In this document: positions 11,199 through 23,153 of the stretch, one piece after another
Layout of the letters: each line of letters begins with the position of its first letter
Position numbering within the stretch: position 1 is the stretch's first letter
Assembly (NCBI RefSeq): GCF_000219625.1
Contig: NC_018214.1
Span: forward strand, 806,001-870,000
DNA length: 64,000 bases
From: Zymoseptoria tritici IPO323
Taxonomy: Eukaryota > Ascomycota > Dothideomycetes > Mycosphaerellales > Mycosphaerellaceae
Direction: 5' to 3'
Translations under genes and position numbers: made by a program
Notes under the pieces: model-generated
The model's input: the letters and a program-made list of their open reading frames with translations, nothing else
The model's database searches: none
Told to the model about the DNA's origin: nothing

Positions 11199-12119
11199 TC
11201 ACAGCTTCTTCCCCGGTCTCCCACTCAGCGTGACCGGTCTCCTTGACCTCGCAGCCACCATAGGGTCCTCCCTCGACCCCTTCATCGGAATCTGCTTCCA
11301 CATCTCATTCCACACCCCCGGCACCGCCCCGCGATCCGTCTTCTGATCACGATTGACATAGTACTTTCTCTGGAAGGCCCCCTGCGCCATCTCATACCAC
11401 AACTTGTCTTGGTATTTGCTATGCTCAGCTGCATTCTCGCTCACCCACTCCAAATTCGCCCACCCCGCTTTCAGACTCGGCTTGATTCTCCTCAGACGCC
11501 CGAAGGGGATCTCTTTACTCGTGGGCCACGGCCAGAGCTTCATGTAATGGAATCGTAGAATCGTATCCGCATTCGGACGTTCAGCGAACGCTTTCAATGC
11601 TTCCTTCGACGTTCGGGCTGAGGCGGGCAGCTTGACTTGGATCGAGTGTATGAACGGTCCGGTGGTGAAGAGCATGACGAGGAGTGGTATTGGAGAGGCG
11701 AGGATGAGGGCGGGAATCCACCAGTTGGAATGGTCGGGCGACATGTAGAACATGACTGGGTAGGGAATGCAGCCGACTGCAGCGATTATGATTCCGGTAA
11801 TGCGGATCAGACCGATCGTGGAGATTGCGGGACTGCCGGCGTGGAAAACGTTGATGTACTCGCGGAGTCTGAGCTTAGAGGCTGAGAGGGAGGAGGTCAG
11901 TGGACTGGACTTGGGAGAGGTTCGAGGCATATGCTCACGGGCATTGGGTTTCGCAACGCTGCTTGACAGGCGGGAAAGTCCAGGCGCATTGAGCAAGGCG
12001 GTCCATCGAGGACGGCGGATGAGTTGAGGAACTACATTCCGAGTGAATGTGAGGGGAGCGCCTGTGAGAGGCGTCCTGGTGCAAGATGCGCGTTGTCGCA
12101 AGACGTTCAGTAGGGACAT
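11199..12119 (-). CDS. Putative mitochondrial two-TM membrane protein
   Basis: Two exons on the minus strand: 12119-11939 and 11881-11199, giving 287 aa. The start MSLLNVLRQRASCTRTPLTG gives an Arg-rich, acid-free presequence, so the upstream in-frame Met (12233) is less likely. Two hydrophobic segments follow (IRITGIIIAAVGCIPYPVMF and WWIPALILASPIPLLVMLFT), then a hydrophilic C-terminal domain. The layout resembles TMEM70/TMEM186-type mitochondrial assembly factors, but I do not recognise the family with certainty. The 57-nt intron is a multiple of three and has no in-frame stop, so it can be mistaken for coding sequence. Its GTGAGC donor, CTGAC branch and CTCAG acceptor argue for splicing. 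Confidence 0.68.
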   Translation of the reverse strand: MSLLNVLRQRASCTRTPLTGAPLTFTRNVVPQLIRRPRWTALLNAPGLSRLSSSVAKPNAREHMPRTSPKSSPLTSSLSASKLRLREYINVFHAGSPAISTIGLIRITGIIIAAVGCIPYPVMFYMSPDHSNWWIPALILASPIPLLVMLFTTGPFIHSIQVKLPASARTSKEALKAFAERPNADTILRFHYMKLWPWPTSKEIPFGRLRRIKPSLKAGWANLEWVSENAAEHSKYQDKLWYEMAQGAFQRKYYVNRDQKTDRGAVPGVWNEMWKQIPMKGSREDPMVAARSRRPVTLSGRPGKKL

Positions 12120-12370
12120 CACATGTCGGTGTTGATGTAGATCAGAGGAACGAAAGTTGCGCGACAGCTTCAAGTGAAATGCTTCCCCGGCTTGGCTTTC
12201 CCGGAACCTCATCCAGGAAGCATTGGCATGCACTCCCTGCTGTCGGCAACGTGGTGTGAGACGTTTCCCTTCCTTCTATCACCGGGAGATATTTATGCGA
12301 CTCCGGACACCGACATGTCGTCTGCTCTTCCGTGACACTCGACAGTAGCAATCAATCATAATCCTCCACC

Positions 12371-13561
12371 ATGAAGCTCCTCCACCCCATCCTCCTCCTC
12401 CCGGTGCTTCTCCGCTCGACAGCAGCATACACCCCGCTCTCCGACGCGACCCTCCGCTCGCTCCCTTCTCCAGACTCCGACTTTGACATCGAGACCGGTG
12501 CCCTCCTCGCTCCCATCCTCCGCACTCGCGTCCCCGGCACCGAAGGCTCCCGCGCAGTCCTCGCTCACTTCGTGGACTTCTTCACGACCAAACTCCCAGA
12601 ATGGAAACTCTCCATTCAGAATTCCACATCGACCACACCGACCTCCAACGGCGAAGAGCTTCCCTTTCACAACCTCATCGCAACCCGTGATCCGCCATGG
12701 GCAGAAGACGGAGATGTAGGAAGACTAGCACTGGTAGCCCACTACGACAGTAAACTCGAGCCGAAAGGCTTCATCGGAGCAACGGACTCAGCCGCACCAT
12801 GTGCTATGCTCATGCACGCGGCGCGCAGCATAGACGCGGCATTGACGAAGAAGTGGGCACAAATGCAGGCTGAAGGAGCAGCCGACTCGCTGGATGAGGA
12901 GGGGCATAAAGGCGTGCAGATCATTCTACTGGATGGAGAAGAGGCATTTCATTCATGGACGGATACGGACTCGCTGTACGGTGCGAGATCGCTGGCGGAG
13001 GAGTGGGAAGGCACAGCGTACGGAGCGTTGAGCACATATCGATCACCACTGGCGTCGATAGATTTGTTCGTGCTGTTGGATCTACTGGGTTCGAAAAGTC
13101 CGAAAGTGCCGAGTTACTTCAAACTCACGCACTGGGCGTACAAACTCATGGCGGACGCGGAGAAGCGGCTGAGGGAAGTAGGTAGGTTCAAGAGCTCGCC
13201 GAACCACGCTTCCAAGGCGAAGAGGCGCGCTGCGGCGGGACTATCGCGAGCTGCAGAGCCGATGTTCTTGTATGAGGGCGGGAAGGATGATACGAGTTAT
13301 TGGTCCGGAGGAGGCGTGTCGGACGATCATCTACCGTTCATGGCGAGAGGGGTGGACATTTTGCATATCATCACGAGTCCGTTTCCGAAAGTGTGGCATA
13401 AAATGGAGGACGATGGGGAGCATTTGGATATGGATACGGTGGAGGACTGGGCGTTGTTGACGATTGCATTTGCGGCGGAGTGGCTGGATCTGGAGGGATA
13501 CATGGATGCGCAAAACGAGTCGGTGGAGAGGGAGGTAGAGTTCGAAAAGTCTGAGCTGTGA
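12371..13561 (+). CDS. Glutaminyl-peptide cyclotransferase-like M28 protein (secreted)
   Basis: Single exon, 396 aa. It begins with a signal peptide (MKLLHPILLLPVLLRSTAAY). The M28/QC fold is marked by the three expected zinc ligands: Asp in GATDSAAPCAMLMHAARSID, Glu in LLDGEEAFHSW, and His in FPKVWHKMEDDGEHLD. The adjacent Trp of KVWHK and the acidic SDDHLPF loop are also those of glutaminyl cyclases rather than aminopeptidases. The reaction would be cyclisation of N-terminal Gln or Glu to pyroglutamate in the secretory pathway. It is divergent from the mitochondrial membrane protein gene with 251 bp between the starts. Confidence in the family is high; the substrate is unknown. Confidence 0.85.
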   Translation: MKLLHPILLLPVLLRSTAAYTPLSDATLRSLPSPDSDFDIETGALLAPILRTRVPGTEGSRAVLAHFVDFFTTKLPEWKLSIQNSTSTTPTSNGEELPFHNLIATRDPPWAEDGDVGRLALVAHYDSKLEPKGFIGATDSAAPCAMLMHAARSIDAALTKKWAQMQAEGAADSLDEEGHKGVQIILLDGEEAFHSWTDTDSLYGARSLAEEWEGTAYGALSTYRSPLASIDLFVLLDLLGSKSPKVPSYFKLTHWAYKLMADAEKRLREVGRFKSSPNHASKAKRRAAAGLSRAAEPMFLYEGGKDDTSYWSGGGVSDDHLPFMARGVDILHIITSPFPKVWHKMEDDGEHLDMDTVEDWALLTIAFAAEWLDLEGYMDAQNESVEREVEFEKSEL

Positions 13562-14087
13562 GTAGATTCGAGATACGTCTCTGAATTGCATGAGTGATGT
13601 GCTGATCATACAATAGATCGAATGAAGATCGATGAAGTGGAGACTCTCGATTGCCAGATTGGCACTTGGCTATGCTTGCCCTTCAATACCGCAAGGGTCC
13701 CTTGCGTGACCGCCAACAGGGTTCATTGCACTGTGTGCTTCGCACCCTGGTCAGATCCACGACCATTGAATGTCCGCAGGCAACACCACCTCATCGGATG
13801 ACTGTTTGGCGAAGTCTTCAGGAGCAAGGTGACTGTGCAAGCCTTCCTTTGCGAAAGCCCAAGCCACGATATCGCTTCACGAGTCCAGATGGACATGGAT
13901 TACAACCAACGAGACGAGAGACGAAGAATGAAAATGATTGCGTAAAACTATACAGTTCCGGAGCAAGCACAGCTGCAGAACTCCGAGAGCCAAAAGGAAT
14001 GGATATACAACGCCACGCCCAAATCAAATCTCGACCCGGCTACGAAAACATCGACAGATTCGACCCGCCAAGACCACGAACCCAGCG
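13562..14087. other. Convergent intergenic interval, nothing recognised
   Basis: 526 bases between two convergent 3' ends. A long plus-strand open frame (13651-14529) crosses it, but its right part is antisense to the next gene and it has no family resemblance. Confidence 0.45.
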
Positions 14088-14915
14088 CTACCACCACCTA
14101 CCCCCCTGCGTCGTGTTCTTACTACTATCCCAACTCCAATACCGTCCACCCTCCTCCCAGTCATTCTGCAAATACATCCCCTTTGGCGTCCCATACCTCG
14201 GCACCTTCACCCTTTCCCGCCTCTGCAAACCCACCGACCTTCCTCCATGCGCTACAATACCGTTCCCCCAACCCTGCTGGAACCCAGCGCACGCCCCACC
14301 TTCCAAGCCCATCTGCCTTCCCCTCCTACCCTCCTTCCTCACCTCTTTCTCGCTCGGTCGGATATTCTGCCTCTTAGCGAGCTGGGCAAATCGCAGTTCC
14401 ACGGCCGCGACGAGGTGGACGAAAGCTTCTTCGTGGCTTTCGCCCGGATGGGCGGCGGAGAAGGTGGAGCGGAGCTGCTGCGAGGACTCGGGGTGTGTGA
14501 CTGCGAAGGTGGCGCGGAAGAGGGGATAGTTGCGGCCGGGGATCCAGCTCTGGCGGGGGTAGTAGAGGTCGATGGTGCAGGAGTCGATGTCTTGGGTGCC
14601 GTTTTGGGAGAGGACGATTTTGACGATGTCTGGAGGGAGTGAGGGTTAGTGTGAATGGGTCAATGGGAGAGATTGGGTTGGAGACGTACTCATGAAACGC
14701 TCGCGGTCGACTTGTTTGAGGAAGACTTGCGAGGCGTCGGTGAAGAGACGGCTCTCGTAGCAGGGTGGGAGGCAATTGTCGAGAGTGCGGTCGGCGCGGG
14801 TGAGGCGAGTGACGGTGGTGTTTGGGCGGGTGTATGGAGTTACTCCGGTGACTGGGTCGGCTGGAGGGTTGGAGACCTTCTTGGCCTTCTTGAATTTGAG
14901 CGGAAACCAGCCCAT
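14088..14915 (-). CDS. Hypothetical protein, 255 aa
   Basis: Two exons on the minus strand: 14915-14690 and 14629-14088. The intron has a GTACGT donor and a CTCCAG acceptor, and phases agree. The start MGWFPLKFKKAKKVSNPPAD was preferred over an upstream in-frame Met. Folded-looking sequence follows: LTRADRTLDNCLPPCYESRL, then IVKIVLSQNGTQDIDSCTID, LYYPRQSWIPGRNYPLFRAT and HEEAFVHLVAAVELRFAQLA. The tail is Gly/Trp-rich. There is no signal peptide or membrane segment. I do not recognise the family. The even spread of hydrophobic and charged residues and the clean intron make it a credible gene. Confidence 0.65.
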
Positions 14916-15162
14916 GTTGACGATTTTGGTGTGCGTGCGTGAGTGTGTGTGTGAGTGGGAGAAGAGAATAAACCTAGGGGTTCTTTTCGGAGATTGGAGC
15001 AAGATATATCATTGCCATCTTTTCGCGACCACTGCTTGTGTCAGCGGTGCGGTTCGAGCGATATCTGCGGTTGAGAGAAGTATGGTCTCAATGCCTAGTG
15101 CCGACCTCTTGTTACGGATTTCCTCCCACATACTCGTACAGCCCACCCAACAACACACAACT

Positions 15163-16790
15163 CTACCAACGGAAGACCCTCCCAATCGCGTCTCTCGCGA
15201 CTCCGACTCCTCTCCGCAAGTCCGCTCCTATCCCTCTCTTCAACTCCGGTGCACCTGTTCCTTTGTGCCACCTCCACGCAATCCAAGCCGCCCAGCCGAC
15301 AATTGGCAAAATCGCAGAACCCAACATGCCTTGCACCAGAATTTGCTTCTGCCTCGCTACAACTCGAATCACCTCCGAGTACCGCTGGTTGCTGAAACTC
15401 ACCCGGCTGTACTGCGTTGCGAACCCGGTACTAGGAATTTTATCAGACAGAAATTCTTCGATTTTCTTCCGTAAGAGATGTAGTTTGGACGTCACACCGA
15501 CGTGCATTTCCCAATAATTAGCCAGCGAGAGGTCGTTGATCGCGTGTGCGTCGGCAACGCGCTCGGCGTTGTATGCTTCCAGCGCGGCAGTGCGGCCTTC
15601 GGGTGTTGTGGCGTGGTTGTCGAGGTGAGAGAACAGCACACGCACGTCTTCGAGACCGGCGTTCATACCCTGGCCGTAGAAAGGGACCATGGCGTGCGCG
15701 GCGTCGCCGAGGATGACGCCGCTGGACTCGAAGACGTGTGGTGAACACTTGACGCTGATGAGAGGTAGGTGAGGGTTCTCCATGAATTGCGAGCGGAGAT
15801 TGGAGGGTCCGATTAAGTCGGCGGCGCCGGGAAAGTGGCGGTTGAAGAAGAGTTCGACCTGCGATGGGTCGTTTTCGAGAGCGAGGAAGTCGGCGTAGGG
15901 TGCGAAGAGAGTCGATGTGAAGGACTTGTCGTAGCTGGGGATGGAGATGAACATTTTGTCGGAACCGGGCCAGATGTGGAGATGGTTGGGTGATGTGGCG
16001 AAACCGTCTTTTGCGGATGGTGTGGTGGATGTGTCGGCGGAGGGGTCTGCTGGAGGAATGTTGAACTCGCACCAGAGAGTGTCGATGTAGGATTGAGCAA
16101 AGTCGAGGCGGGCGAATTTCATCATGTGGAAGCGTACGCTGCTGTGGGCACCGTCGCAGCCGAGAATCAGGTCGAAGTCGATTTCGATCTCGTCGGGTCG
16201 GCCTGGTCGTCCACTCGGTCGAGGAGCATTGTCTGTGGTGCTCTGACGACGAGATGGACCTTTCTGTTCCAGCCATGCCAGACGGCGGCGGAAGTCGACG
16301 CCGGTGACTTTGTGGTGGAATCGCAGGCGGACGTTGGGAAGATCTTCCAGCTCGTCAAGCATTGACTCGTTGAGGCTGCCTCGATCGACGGCTTGAATTG
16401 CTCGGCCGTGGACATCATATGACTGTGATGTCTCGGTCAAGCCGCCTGTCTTGTCCTGGCCATGAATCATGCGGCCATACATCGGTATCGTCTCGTCGAG
16501 AATGGACTTGAGGAGATCGGGCGAGCCTGATTGACGTAGCGCATTGACGCCACGTTCCGAGAGCGCCAGATTGATGGACTTCGTGAAGTTGAGAGGCGTC
16601 GTGGACGGCTCTCGTAGATCTTCTCCGGAATTAGAAGCTTTCATATCCACGGCTTTTGAAGTGAATACATACCACCTCGAAGATCGTACACTTCCACATC
16701 CCATCCTCTCCGTGCGGCGTACAATGCAGCCAGCGAGCCGACCGGTCCAGCGCCCATGACAACGCATTTCAACTTTTTGGTCTCGGTCAT
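15163..16790 (-). CDS. BNA4: Kynurenine 3-monooxygenase
   Basis: Two exons on the minus strand: 16790-16673 and 16622-15163, giving 525 aa. The FAD dinucleotide fold is [20 protein letters not shown] at the N-terminus. Family blocks follow: [39 protein letters not shown] and [20 protein letters not shown] with GLEDVRVL. The C-terminal hydrophobic segment ([13 protein letters not shown]) fits the outer mitochondrial membrane anchor of this enzyme. It hydroxylates kynurenine with NADPH in de novo NAD synthesis from tryptophan. The acceptor at 16623 (50-nt intron, giving [12 protein letters not shown]) was chosen by family alignment from memory; a 62-nt alternative in the same frame would remove four residues. 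Confidence 0.92.
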
Positions 16791-17519
16791 TGTGGCGGCT
16801 TCAAATCCGTTGTTATTTGGCAGTGTTTGCAATCTTGAGAATTTGGTCTTGGATCAAGCGAATGCAACGCCTTGCTTGGTGGTGTCGTTGATAAGTAGTG
16901 AGAGGTTATAGCAAGACTCAGACGAGCATTGTCTTAGCAGTCGTGCTTGCTGACGAATTGAGGAAGGATTGTTCTGTCAGTATGGCGATTACGGATCAAT
17001 CTCTCCCTTATGGGCAGAAGAGTGATGGAGTCATGGATTCCTCGGTCACCTTCCACTGTACGTATAATGCACGCGGCGAGCGCAATGGACGAAGTCGGAC
17101 GGATAGCGATGTTGTTGAACAAGATTGAATACATGTGGTGAAATTCTTCCAGCTCAATCGAAGTCGCCATCTTTGCTCCAGCCCAAATTGTTCTCGACCG
17201 CGATCGATGTGGTCATTCAAGTTGTCAAAGGCCGGTCAAGGCCGGTCTCGCTTTCCGGATCACCGGGTAGATCTTGGGAGGCCGGGCGGACATGCTGCTG
17301 ACTAAGCAATCGATATCTGGAAACAACTTCTTGCACAGGAATATCCAGCAGCAAACATCCATCTCGCCTCGCGACTCGACAGATCACTGATACTGCGCAC
17401 GGAAATCCTCTCCGCGAACGAACTATACCTCTGCCTGCTCGAGCGACCCACCTTGACCACAGCCAAACTTGACTGCAACCACATCCACCCAAAGCACATC
17501 CACTCCTCGAGCCGCCAAT
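16791..17519. promoter_or_regulatory. Divergent intergenic region, BNA4 / MAP1
   Basis: 729 bases between two divergent starts. A direct repeat of AAGGCCGGTC lies near 17228-17247. No other gene or RNA recognised. Confidence 0.4.
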
Positions 17520-19008
17520 ATGGACCAGGCACCGGCGCAAGAGATCGTGGTGGAGAAGACAAAGCAGTGTGAGGGCGCGGACTGTGACAAAGATGCTGGA
17601 ACTCTACAATGTCCGACCTGCCAGAAGATCGGCAAGGAATCGTTCTTTTGCAGTCAAGATTGCTTCAAGAGGAATTGGGTAGGTCAGTGTTCGCTTCAAT
17701 ACAATAGTACTACGGCAGCACAGCACGCAGACAGCACTTGTCTCGCTCAACCTCTCGATTTCATTCAGCCGCGCTGACATCCGTCCGTAGAGTACACATA
17801 AGACCATCCACAAGGCTCAGAACAGTATGCTTTCCAACATCATCACCCCGAGCGTCGTATCCTTACCAGACGCAGATGGCCATTTCAACCCTTTCCCGGC
17901 ATATCCTTTTACTGGACCTCTGCGACCCGTATATCCGCTCTCTCCGCGTAGTGCTGTTCCCGACAGAATAAAGCTTCCGGATTATGCGAAGAATGGCATC
18001 CCGAAAAGCGAACAGGTGGGTGTGGACAGAGAGGATGCTTGGGTGGCAGGACTGTGCTGATGAAAAATCACAGACACTCTCACGAAATCGGATCAAAATT
18101 TTGAATAAGGAAGAGCAAGAAGGCATGCGCAAGGTCTGTCGACTGGCGCGTGAGGTGTTGGATATCGCTGCACAGGCAGTCAAACCAGGCGTGACAACAG
18201 ACCAAATCGACAAGATTGTACACGATGCATGCATGGAGCGAGATGTAAGAAGAAACAGTTCGCACGAGGCAAGAGGATCCCTGGCTAATGTCCATCACAG
18301 TCCTACCCGTCCCCGCTAAACTACTGCCACTTCCCAAAATCCGTCTGTACCAGCGTAAACGAAGTTATCTGTCACGGCATTCCCGACCACCGACCACTCA
18401 AAGACGGCGACATTCTCAACATCGATGTGACTCTCTACCACGGCGGATTCCACGGCGATCTCAATGAGACATACTACGTTGGAGAGTCTGGACATCTCGA
18501 CCCGGACAACGTCCGCGTGGTCGAAGCCTCCCGCGATGCACTAGACGAGGCCATCAAACAAGTGAAACCAGGTGCTCTCTTCCGCGACTATGGCAACACC
18601 ATCGAGAAGGTCGCCAAGTCACGGAATTGCCAGGTCGTGAAGACATACTGCGGTCATGGCATCAACCAGCTCTTCCACTGCGCACCAAATGTGCCGCATT
18701 ATGCGAAGAACAAGGCGTTTGGAGAAGCGAAGCCGGGAATGTGCTTTACCATTGAGCCTATGATTACAATTGGTTCGTACAGGGATAAGACATGGCCGGA
18801 TGATTGGACTTCGGTGACATCGGATGGGTCGCGGACGGCGCAGTTTGAGCATACTTTGTTGGTTACGGAGACGGGCGTGGAGGTTCTGACGGCAAGGTTT
18901 GAGGACAGTCCTGGTGGGAAAGTGCAGATGCCAGAAGGGTATGGCATTGACGGCAAGAAGATCGAGGCGGCAACGAATGGAACGAACGGCACGAATGGTA
19001 GCGCATAG
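17520..19008 (+). CDS. MAP1: Methionine aminopeptidase 1
   Basis: Five exons: 17520-17678, 17791-17824, 17876-18015, 18074-18244, 18301-19008, giving 403 aa. The N-terminal zinc finger typical of eukaryotic type 1 enzymes is visible ([20 protein letters not shown] then FFCSQDCF, with His after splicing), which targets the enzyme to ribosomes. The pita-bread catalytic domain shows metal ligands in [19 protein letters not shown] (two Asp), YCGHGI (His), FTIEPMI (Glu) and QFEHTLL (Glu). It removes initiator Met co-translationally. The 51-nt intron at 17825-17875 has no in-frame stop, but removing it restores the family sequence [20 protein letters not shown]. The tail ([10 protein letters not shown]) is low complexity. 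Confidence 0.93.
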
Positions 19009-19578
19009 GATGAACGGTAGCTCAATGCCACGGTCTGCTGTCATCATCTGAAGCTCTCCAACTCGTCAGCCATCTTCACAGTGACTATACGCCAGGCATG
19101 AGATGCAAAATGATAAGCAATAGCCTGTTTTCCGCCCACTTGCACATGCGACAGTAATCCCAGTCTTGCCCGCAGAACGCATCGTCATTGCCGCCAAGCG
19201 GCTAGTGCTAGGTGTTCCCAGCATCTTTCCACGCAGGCGTTGCAGCAACAAACAACACTTCTCGACCTCACCTCAACACCGAGACATCTCCTCTCGTGCC
19301 ATCTACTGCAGAGAAACCGATTGCACCGCTATCACCGCCGTGTTCTGCCGCCCACTTCTCGACCGACGATACAACTACCGGCTTGCCATCGGAAGACTTA
19401 GCCGTAGCTTCCTCCCAACACCTTTGTTGACCGATCGCTTCAAGAGAGCTACCAAGGACCAGATCGCAAGACTTGTACTCCGTGCGACAGCTATTATCTG
19501 AAGAAGATCGAGCAAGAGCTCCGAACAACACCTCCGAGTGAACAGCCCAGCGATCGCTGAGCCCTCCAAACCGTCAAC
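19009..19578. other. Intergenic, nothing recognised
   Basis: 570 bases between MAP1 and ERV14 on the same strand. It contains the MAP1 3' UTR and the ERV14 promoter. Short frames here have no coding character. Confidence 0.4.
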
Positions 19579-20341
19579 ATGTCCGGCGAAGCGTGGTATG
19601 TCTGGCGCCTGCTCGCAGCACTTCCATCGTCTTGACCAAGCCTCCCACTAACAAGCACAGGTTATTCCTCCTTGCCGTCCTCCTCAATGCCGTCAACCTG
19701 TTCCTCCAAGTTTTCTTCACCATCATGTACTCCGACCTCGAATGCGACTACATCAACCCAATCGACCTGTGCAACCGCCTCAACATGTACATCATCCCCG
19801 AAGCCGGACTCCACGCGTTCCTCACGATTCTGTTCCTCATCAACGGATACTGGCTGCCGTTGATCTTGAACTTGCCGCTGTTGGGATGGAATGCGAAAAA
19901 GTATGTTTGAGAATATGTTTCCTTGTGTGTTCGAAGGGCAGGACTTGCTTGATTGGTGGGACTCAATATGGCATTTGCGCAAGGAGCGTGATGAAAGAGA
20001 TGGGATACGCGCAGATATTCAGATCCAGCCCACATACCACCAGCCCTGTTCGCGGAGGCTATGCGCGAAGGCACTCGCTAACAAACTTTTGACAGGATCT
20101 TCGAGAACCAGCACCTCCTCGACGCCACCGAGATCTTCCGCAAGCTGAACGTGCATAAGAAGGAGTCGTTCGTCAAGCTTGGCTTCCATCTCATCATGTT
20201 CTTCTTCTACCTCTACTCGATGATCGTTGCGCTGATTCGAGACGAAAGTATGGTTTTAATCATTCACAAAAGTCTCTATCGCATGTACTGACCTGGCACA
20301 ACTTAGGTGGTCCGGTCAAGAACGCGCGCTTGCCGCAATAG
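19579..20341 (+). CDS. ERV14: Cornichon-family ER cargo receptor ERV14
   Basis: Four exons: 19579-19595 (17 nt), 19661-19900, 20096-20247, 20307-20341, giving 147 aa, close to the usual length of about 140. After MSGEAW the protein reads [60 protein letters not shown], then [20 protein letters not shown] and [20 protein letters not shown]. These are hallmark cornichon sequences with three to four membrane spans. The protein is a COPII cargo receptor for membrane proteins leaving the ER. The second intron is 195 nt, long for this window. Confidence 0.95.
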
Positions 20342-21731
20342 ACGATCTCTTCTTGGGACGATTGAGCGTCTTGCTCGGATGCGAAGTCGGAAATTGAGAG
20401 ACAGTGCTCTCTCTACTCCTCTGATAATTCTGACGATGATTTGATTGAAGCCATCCTACGATATGGCGTGGCTTGGCGAAGACCAGAACGGACACCAGGC
20501 GCAGACAATGAGAGATGCGAGAAGAGTGAAAGGAGAGCACGAAGCGGTTTCAAATGGCGAAAGGACTGGGTACCATGCATGCAACCACGCGATATGCATG
20601 TCTACAGTCGATACGCCGGCGGCGATTTTGCACGAGCGTAGAAGCGAACGGATTGGAGCTCAGATACAGATGCGACCAAATTTACTTCCTAATGACGACT
20701 GAGAAACCTCGATGCCTTGAAGAGGCATTTGGGGGCCGGACGAATCGATGCGATGCCACATGGCTCTCATTCAGACTCTGTCGAGCTTGCAAATTTGCCT
20801 CTTGTGGCCCCATCAGCCACCCCCAATACCGTTCATGCCCAAATCGCCATTAGACTTCGTCACTGTCCTCCCCTGGTCGAAGCCTCGTGGCACAACATGC
20901 ACCGCATGGATCATCGCGTGTACAACACGTGTGTTTTCAGCCTCATTTGTGCGACCGGCGTTTTGACTTCACCTGATCGTCGGAGTGAAAGTGAACGTCG
21001 CTGGTGAGGTTCCGTGGACCATGGCAAAATTGGGGCAACGTGTAAAGGCGAAGTTGGAAGGAAGGTGGTGCTCGCCACTCAAACCGTCGTGTGTTCGTAC
21101 AATTCAGCGCATCGCAAATCGTTGCTCTCTATGTTACAGTGAAATGATCTCAATCATGAATGCGATATGCTCTCATTCCCTGTCTCACTCTCCCTCATCC
21201 TGTCTTACAAAGCTGTGTGGAGCAGCGCCCGGCGAGGTCTGGATCCTACGCCTTCTAGTATACAAGAGGTCTGTGTTTCCTCTCTCTTTCTCTCTCCTGT
21301 TCGTGTCCTTCGTACCTGCTGACATGATGCTTTCTCCTCTCTTGGCCCTGTCGGTCGTCGTTGTTCATGCTGTTGTTCCAGCTCGGGTCTGGAGTCTTCC
21401 TGCTCTGGATGCTGTCTTTCTTCGCGCGCGCGGTGGCTGATGGTACCTGGCCCATGCGAGTACCAGACTCGCAAGGGAGGTCCAAATTTCGTCAATCGTT
21501 GGGTGACTTCGTTCCGTTGTTCTCGCTAACGGGTGTCATCCTCGTTGTGGATGTGATGCTAAACATGCTGGTCGCAGCTTCGTTCATTCGTTCGTCCTGT
21601 CCGCGATGACTTTGCATTCAGCGCAAAGCGGGCATGGCAGCAATACTGCATGCCATTCAACACCTCCTTCCGTCGCGACGGATTTCGCAATCGTCTTCTT
21701 TGTTCCGGGATTCCTCTCCTCCTGCACTCCT
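20342..21731. other. Gene-free convergent interval
   Basis: About 1.4 kb between the 3' ends of ERV14 and the Zn2Cys6 regulator. It presumably holds long 3' UTRs. Short frames, for example 21361-21609 with a hydrophobic run, show no family resemblance or splice support. No RNA gene recognised. Confidence 0.4.
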
Positions 21732-23153
21732 TTAGCTATGCCGGCTGCTTCTTCCTGTCGTCTCTCCGAACCAGTTCGACTGCAATGGTTGCACCGCCTG
21801 ATAATGCTGATGGTATTGCGGTGGCCACGGCTGCATGTATGCATGAGCCTGGTGCTGTGCCGCTGACGGTGGAGTGGCGTGGTAATTTGTGTACTGCACC
21901 ATCCGCGGATCGTGTTGTTGGGGCGCCTGAATGACGGGAGGCTGACGCTGCTCGGGCTGAGTGAATGCTGGTTGGTATATGCTGCTGGGTTGCTGTTGAG
22001 AATAGCTTGGTACAGGCCCGGTGTAGGACATGGAGCGCACGACTGGAGGTTGCTGTAGTGGCCACTGTGCATGCTGTGGCGTCTGCGAGGAGTGGTCGTA
22101 AGGACTGATGGGAGAGTATGTATATTGCGGAGCGTCCACCGGTGAGGAGATGGAATATGAGCTTGCGTTCGATATGGGAGGTTGACTTGCAAACGCCAGA
22201 TGAGCATCGGTCGTCAGAATAGGTCGGGAGAAGTTGGGCGCATGGTGATCCAGAGAGCTCATGTCTCCGCTCGGAGCAAATCCATACTGAGCAGACGTAA
22301 ATTCGCGATGCGATTGCTCGAATTGACTCTGCTGAGGTATAGGAGCACTCATACTGCCCAAGGGTGGCTGACTATGGCTCGGAGCGATAGGAATACCTAT
22401 GTATACGCTTCGATCGTCTGCAGACGAGACTGAGTATGTGCTCCCGTTTGTCTGATGTTGGTGATCGAAAGGCCTGGTAGCTCCTAGCGGTGGTGAGATT
22501 GAGGCAGCAGAGGACGCCCGAGACCCGTTGTTGGTGCGGCCACCTGCTGATGACTCGGCTTGAGCATCGATGGCAGCTTGCTGATCAACGGGATAGAATA
22601 CGCATTCCTTCTTCAAACGAATGCAGTTTGCGCATCGTCCCTCGCCTTCGTTTTCCGACATCAAGCATCGAATCTTGCGGCGTCTGCAGTGCGCTGGGAA
22701 GCGTCAGTACGAGATTAGGGTAAGAGCTTTGGCAAACGGCAAGATGCAATGCAAGGGATGGTAGCTCAGGAGCATGCATCGATGCGGCATGGGACGGCAA
22801 CATGCAGTGCGATCGGGAACTTTCAACGACATACCGCAAGCAATGGAGATCCGCTGATACCCCAGTTTGTTCCGCTTGGCTTGTAGCTCGGATTCCGACA
22901 TGATGTTGCGGGCTCGCAGATGCGGAGTGGATTGAGACTTGAAGAGATATTTGCTGGGCTTTGATTTGGCGGGTCGTTGTCCGGTTTTGGCAAACGCTGG
23001 CAATGGAAGAAGTGTGCTTTCCGGCGGAAAAGATGCATTCGCCAGATTGGCGTGTTTCGACTCTAGAGGCTTAAGATCGGCAGCTGTACGTGAGGTGGCG
23101 AGCATGGTCAAGCCTGAAGCAGCCGTGGTATGGGGCGCGATCGTGGAAAGCAT
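21732..23153 (-). CDS. Zn2Cys6 transcription factor, Gln/Pro/Ser-rich
   Basis: Two exons on the minus strand: 23153-22835 and 22693-21732, giving 426 aa, with a 141-nt intron cutting inside the zinc cluster. Splicing rebuilds ACAHCRRRKIRC (Cys 106, 109, 116) and GRCANCIRLKKEC (Cys 127, 130, 137), a CX2CX6CX10CX2CX6C binuclear cluster. It is preceded by NKLGYQRISI and followed by FYPVDQ. The rest is low-complexity Gln, Pro, Ser and Tyr, a likely activation region. I see no fungal_trans middle homology domain. The cluster lies about 100 residues from the N-terminus, further in than usual. Targets are unknown, and an additional upstream 5' exon is possible. Confidence 0.82.

Noticed and set aside
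13651..14529. 292-codon plus-strand open frame
   Set aside because: Its right half is antisense to the spliced hypothetical gene at 14088-14915, composition is Pro/Ser/Arg-rich as expected of a shadow frame, and no family resemblance is visible.
21361..21609. 82-codon plus-strand frame with hydrophobic segments
   Set aside because: No splice support, no family resemblance, and it lies in the 3' flank between convergent genes.
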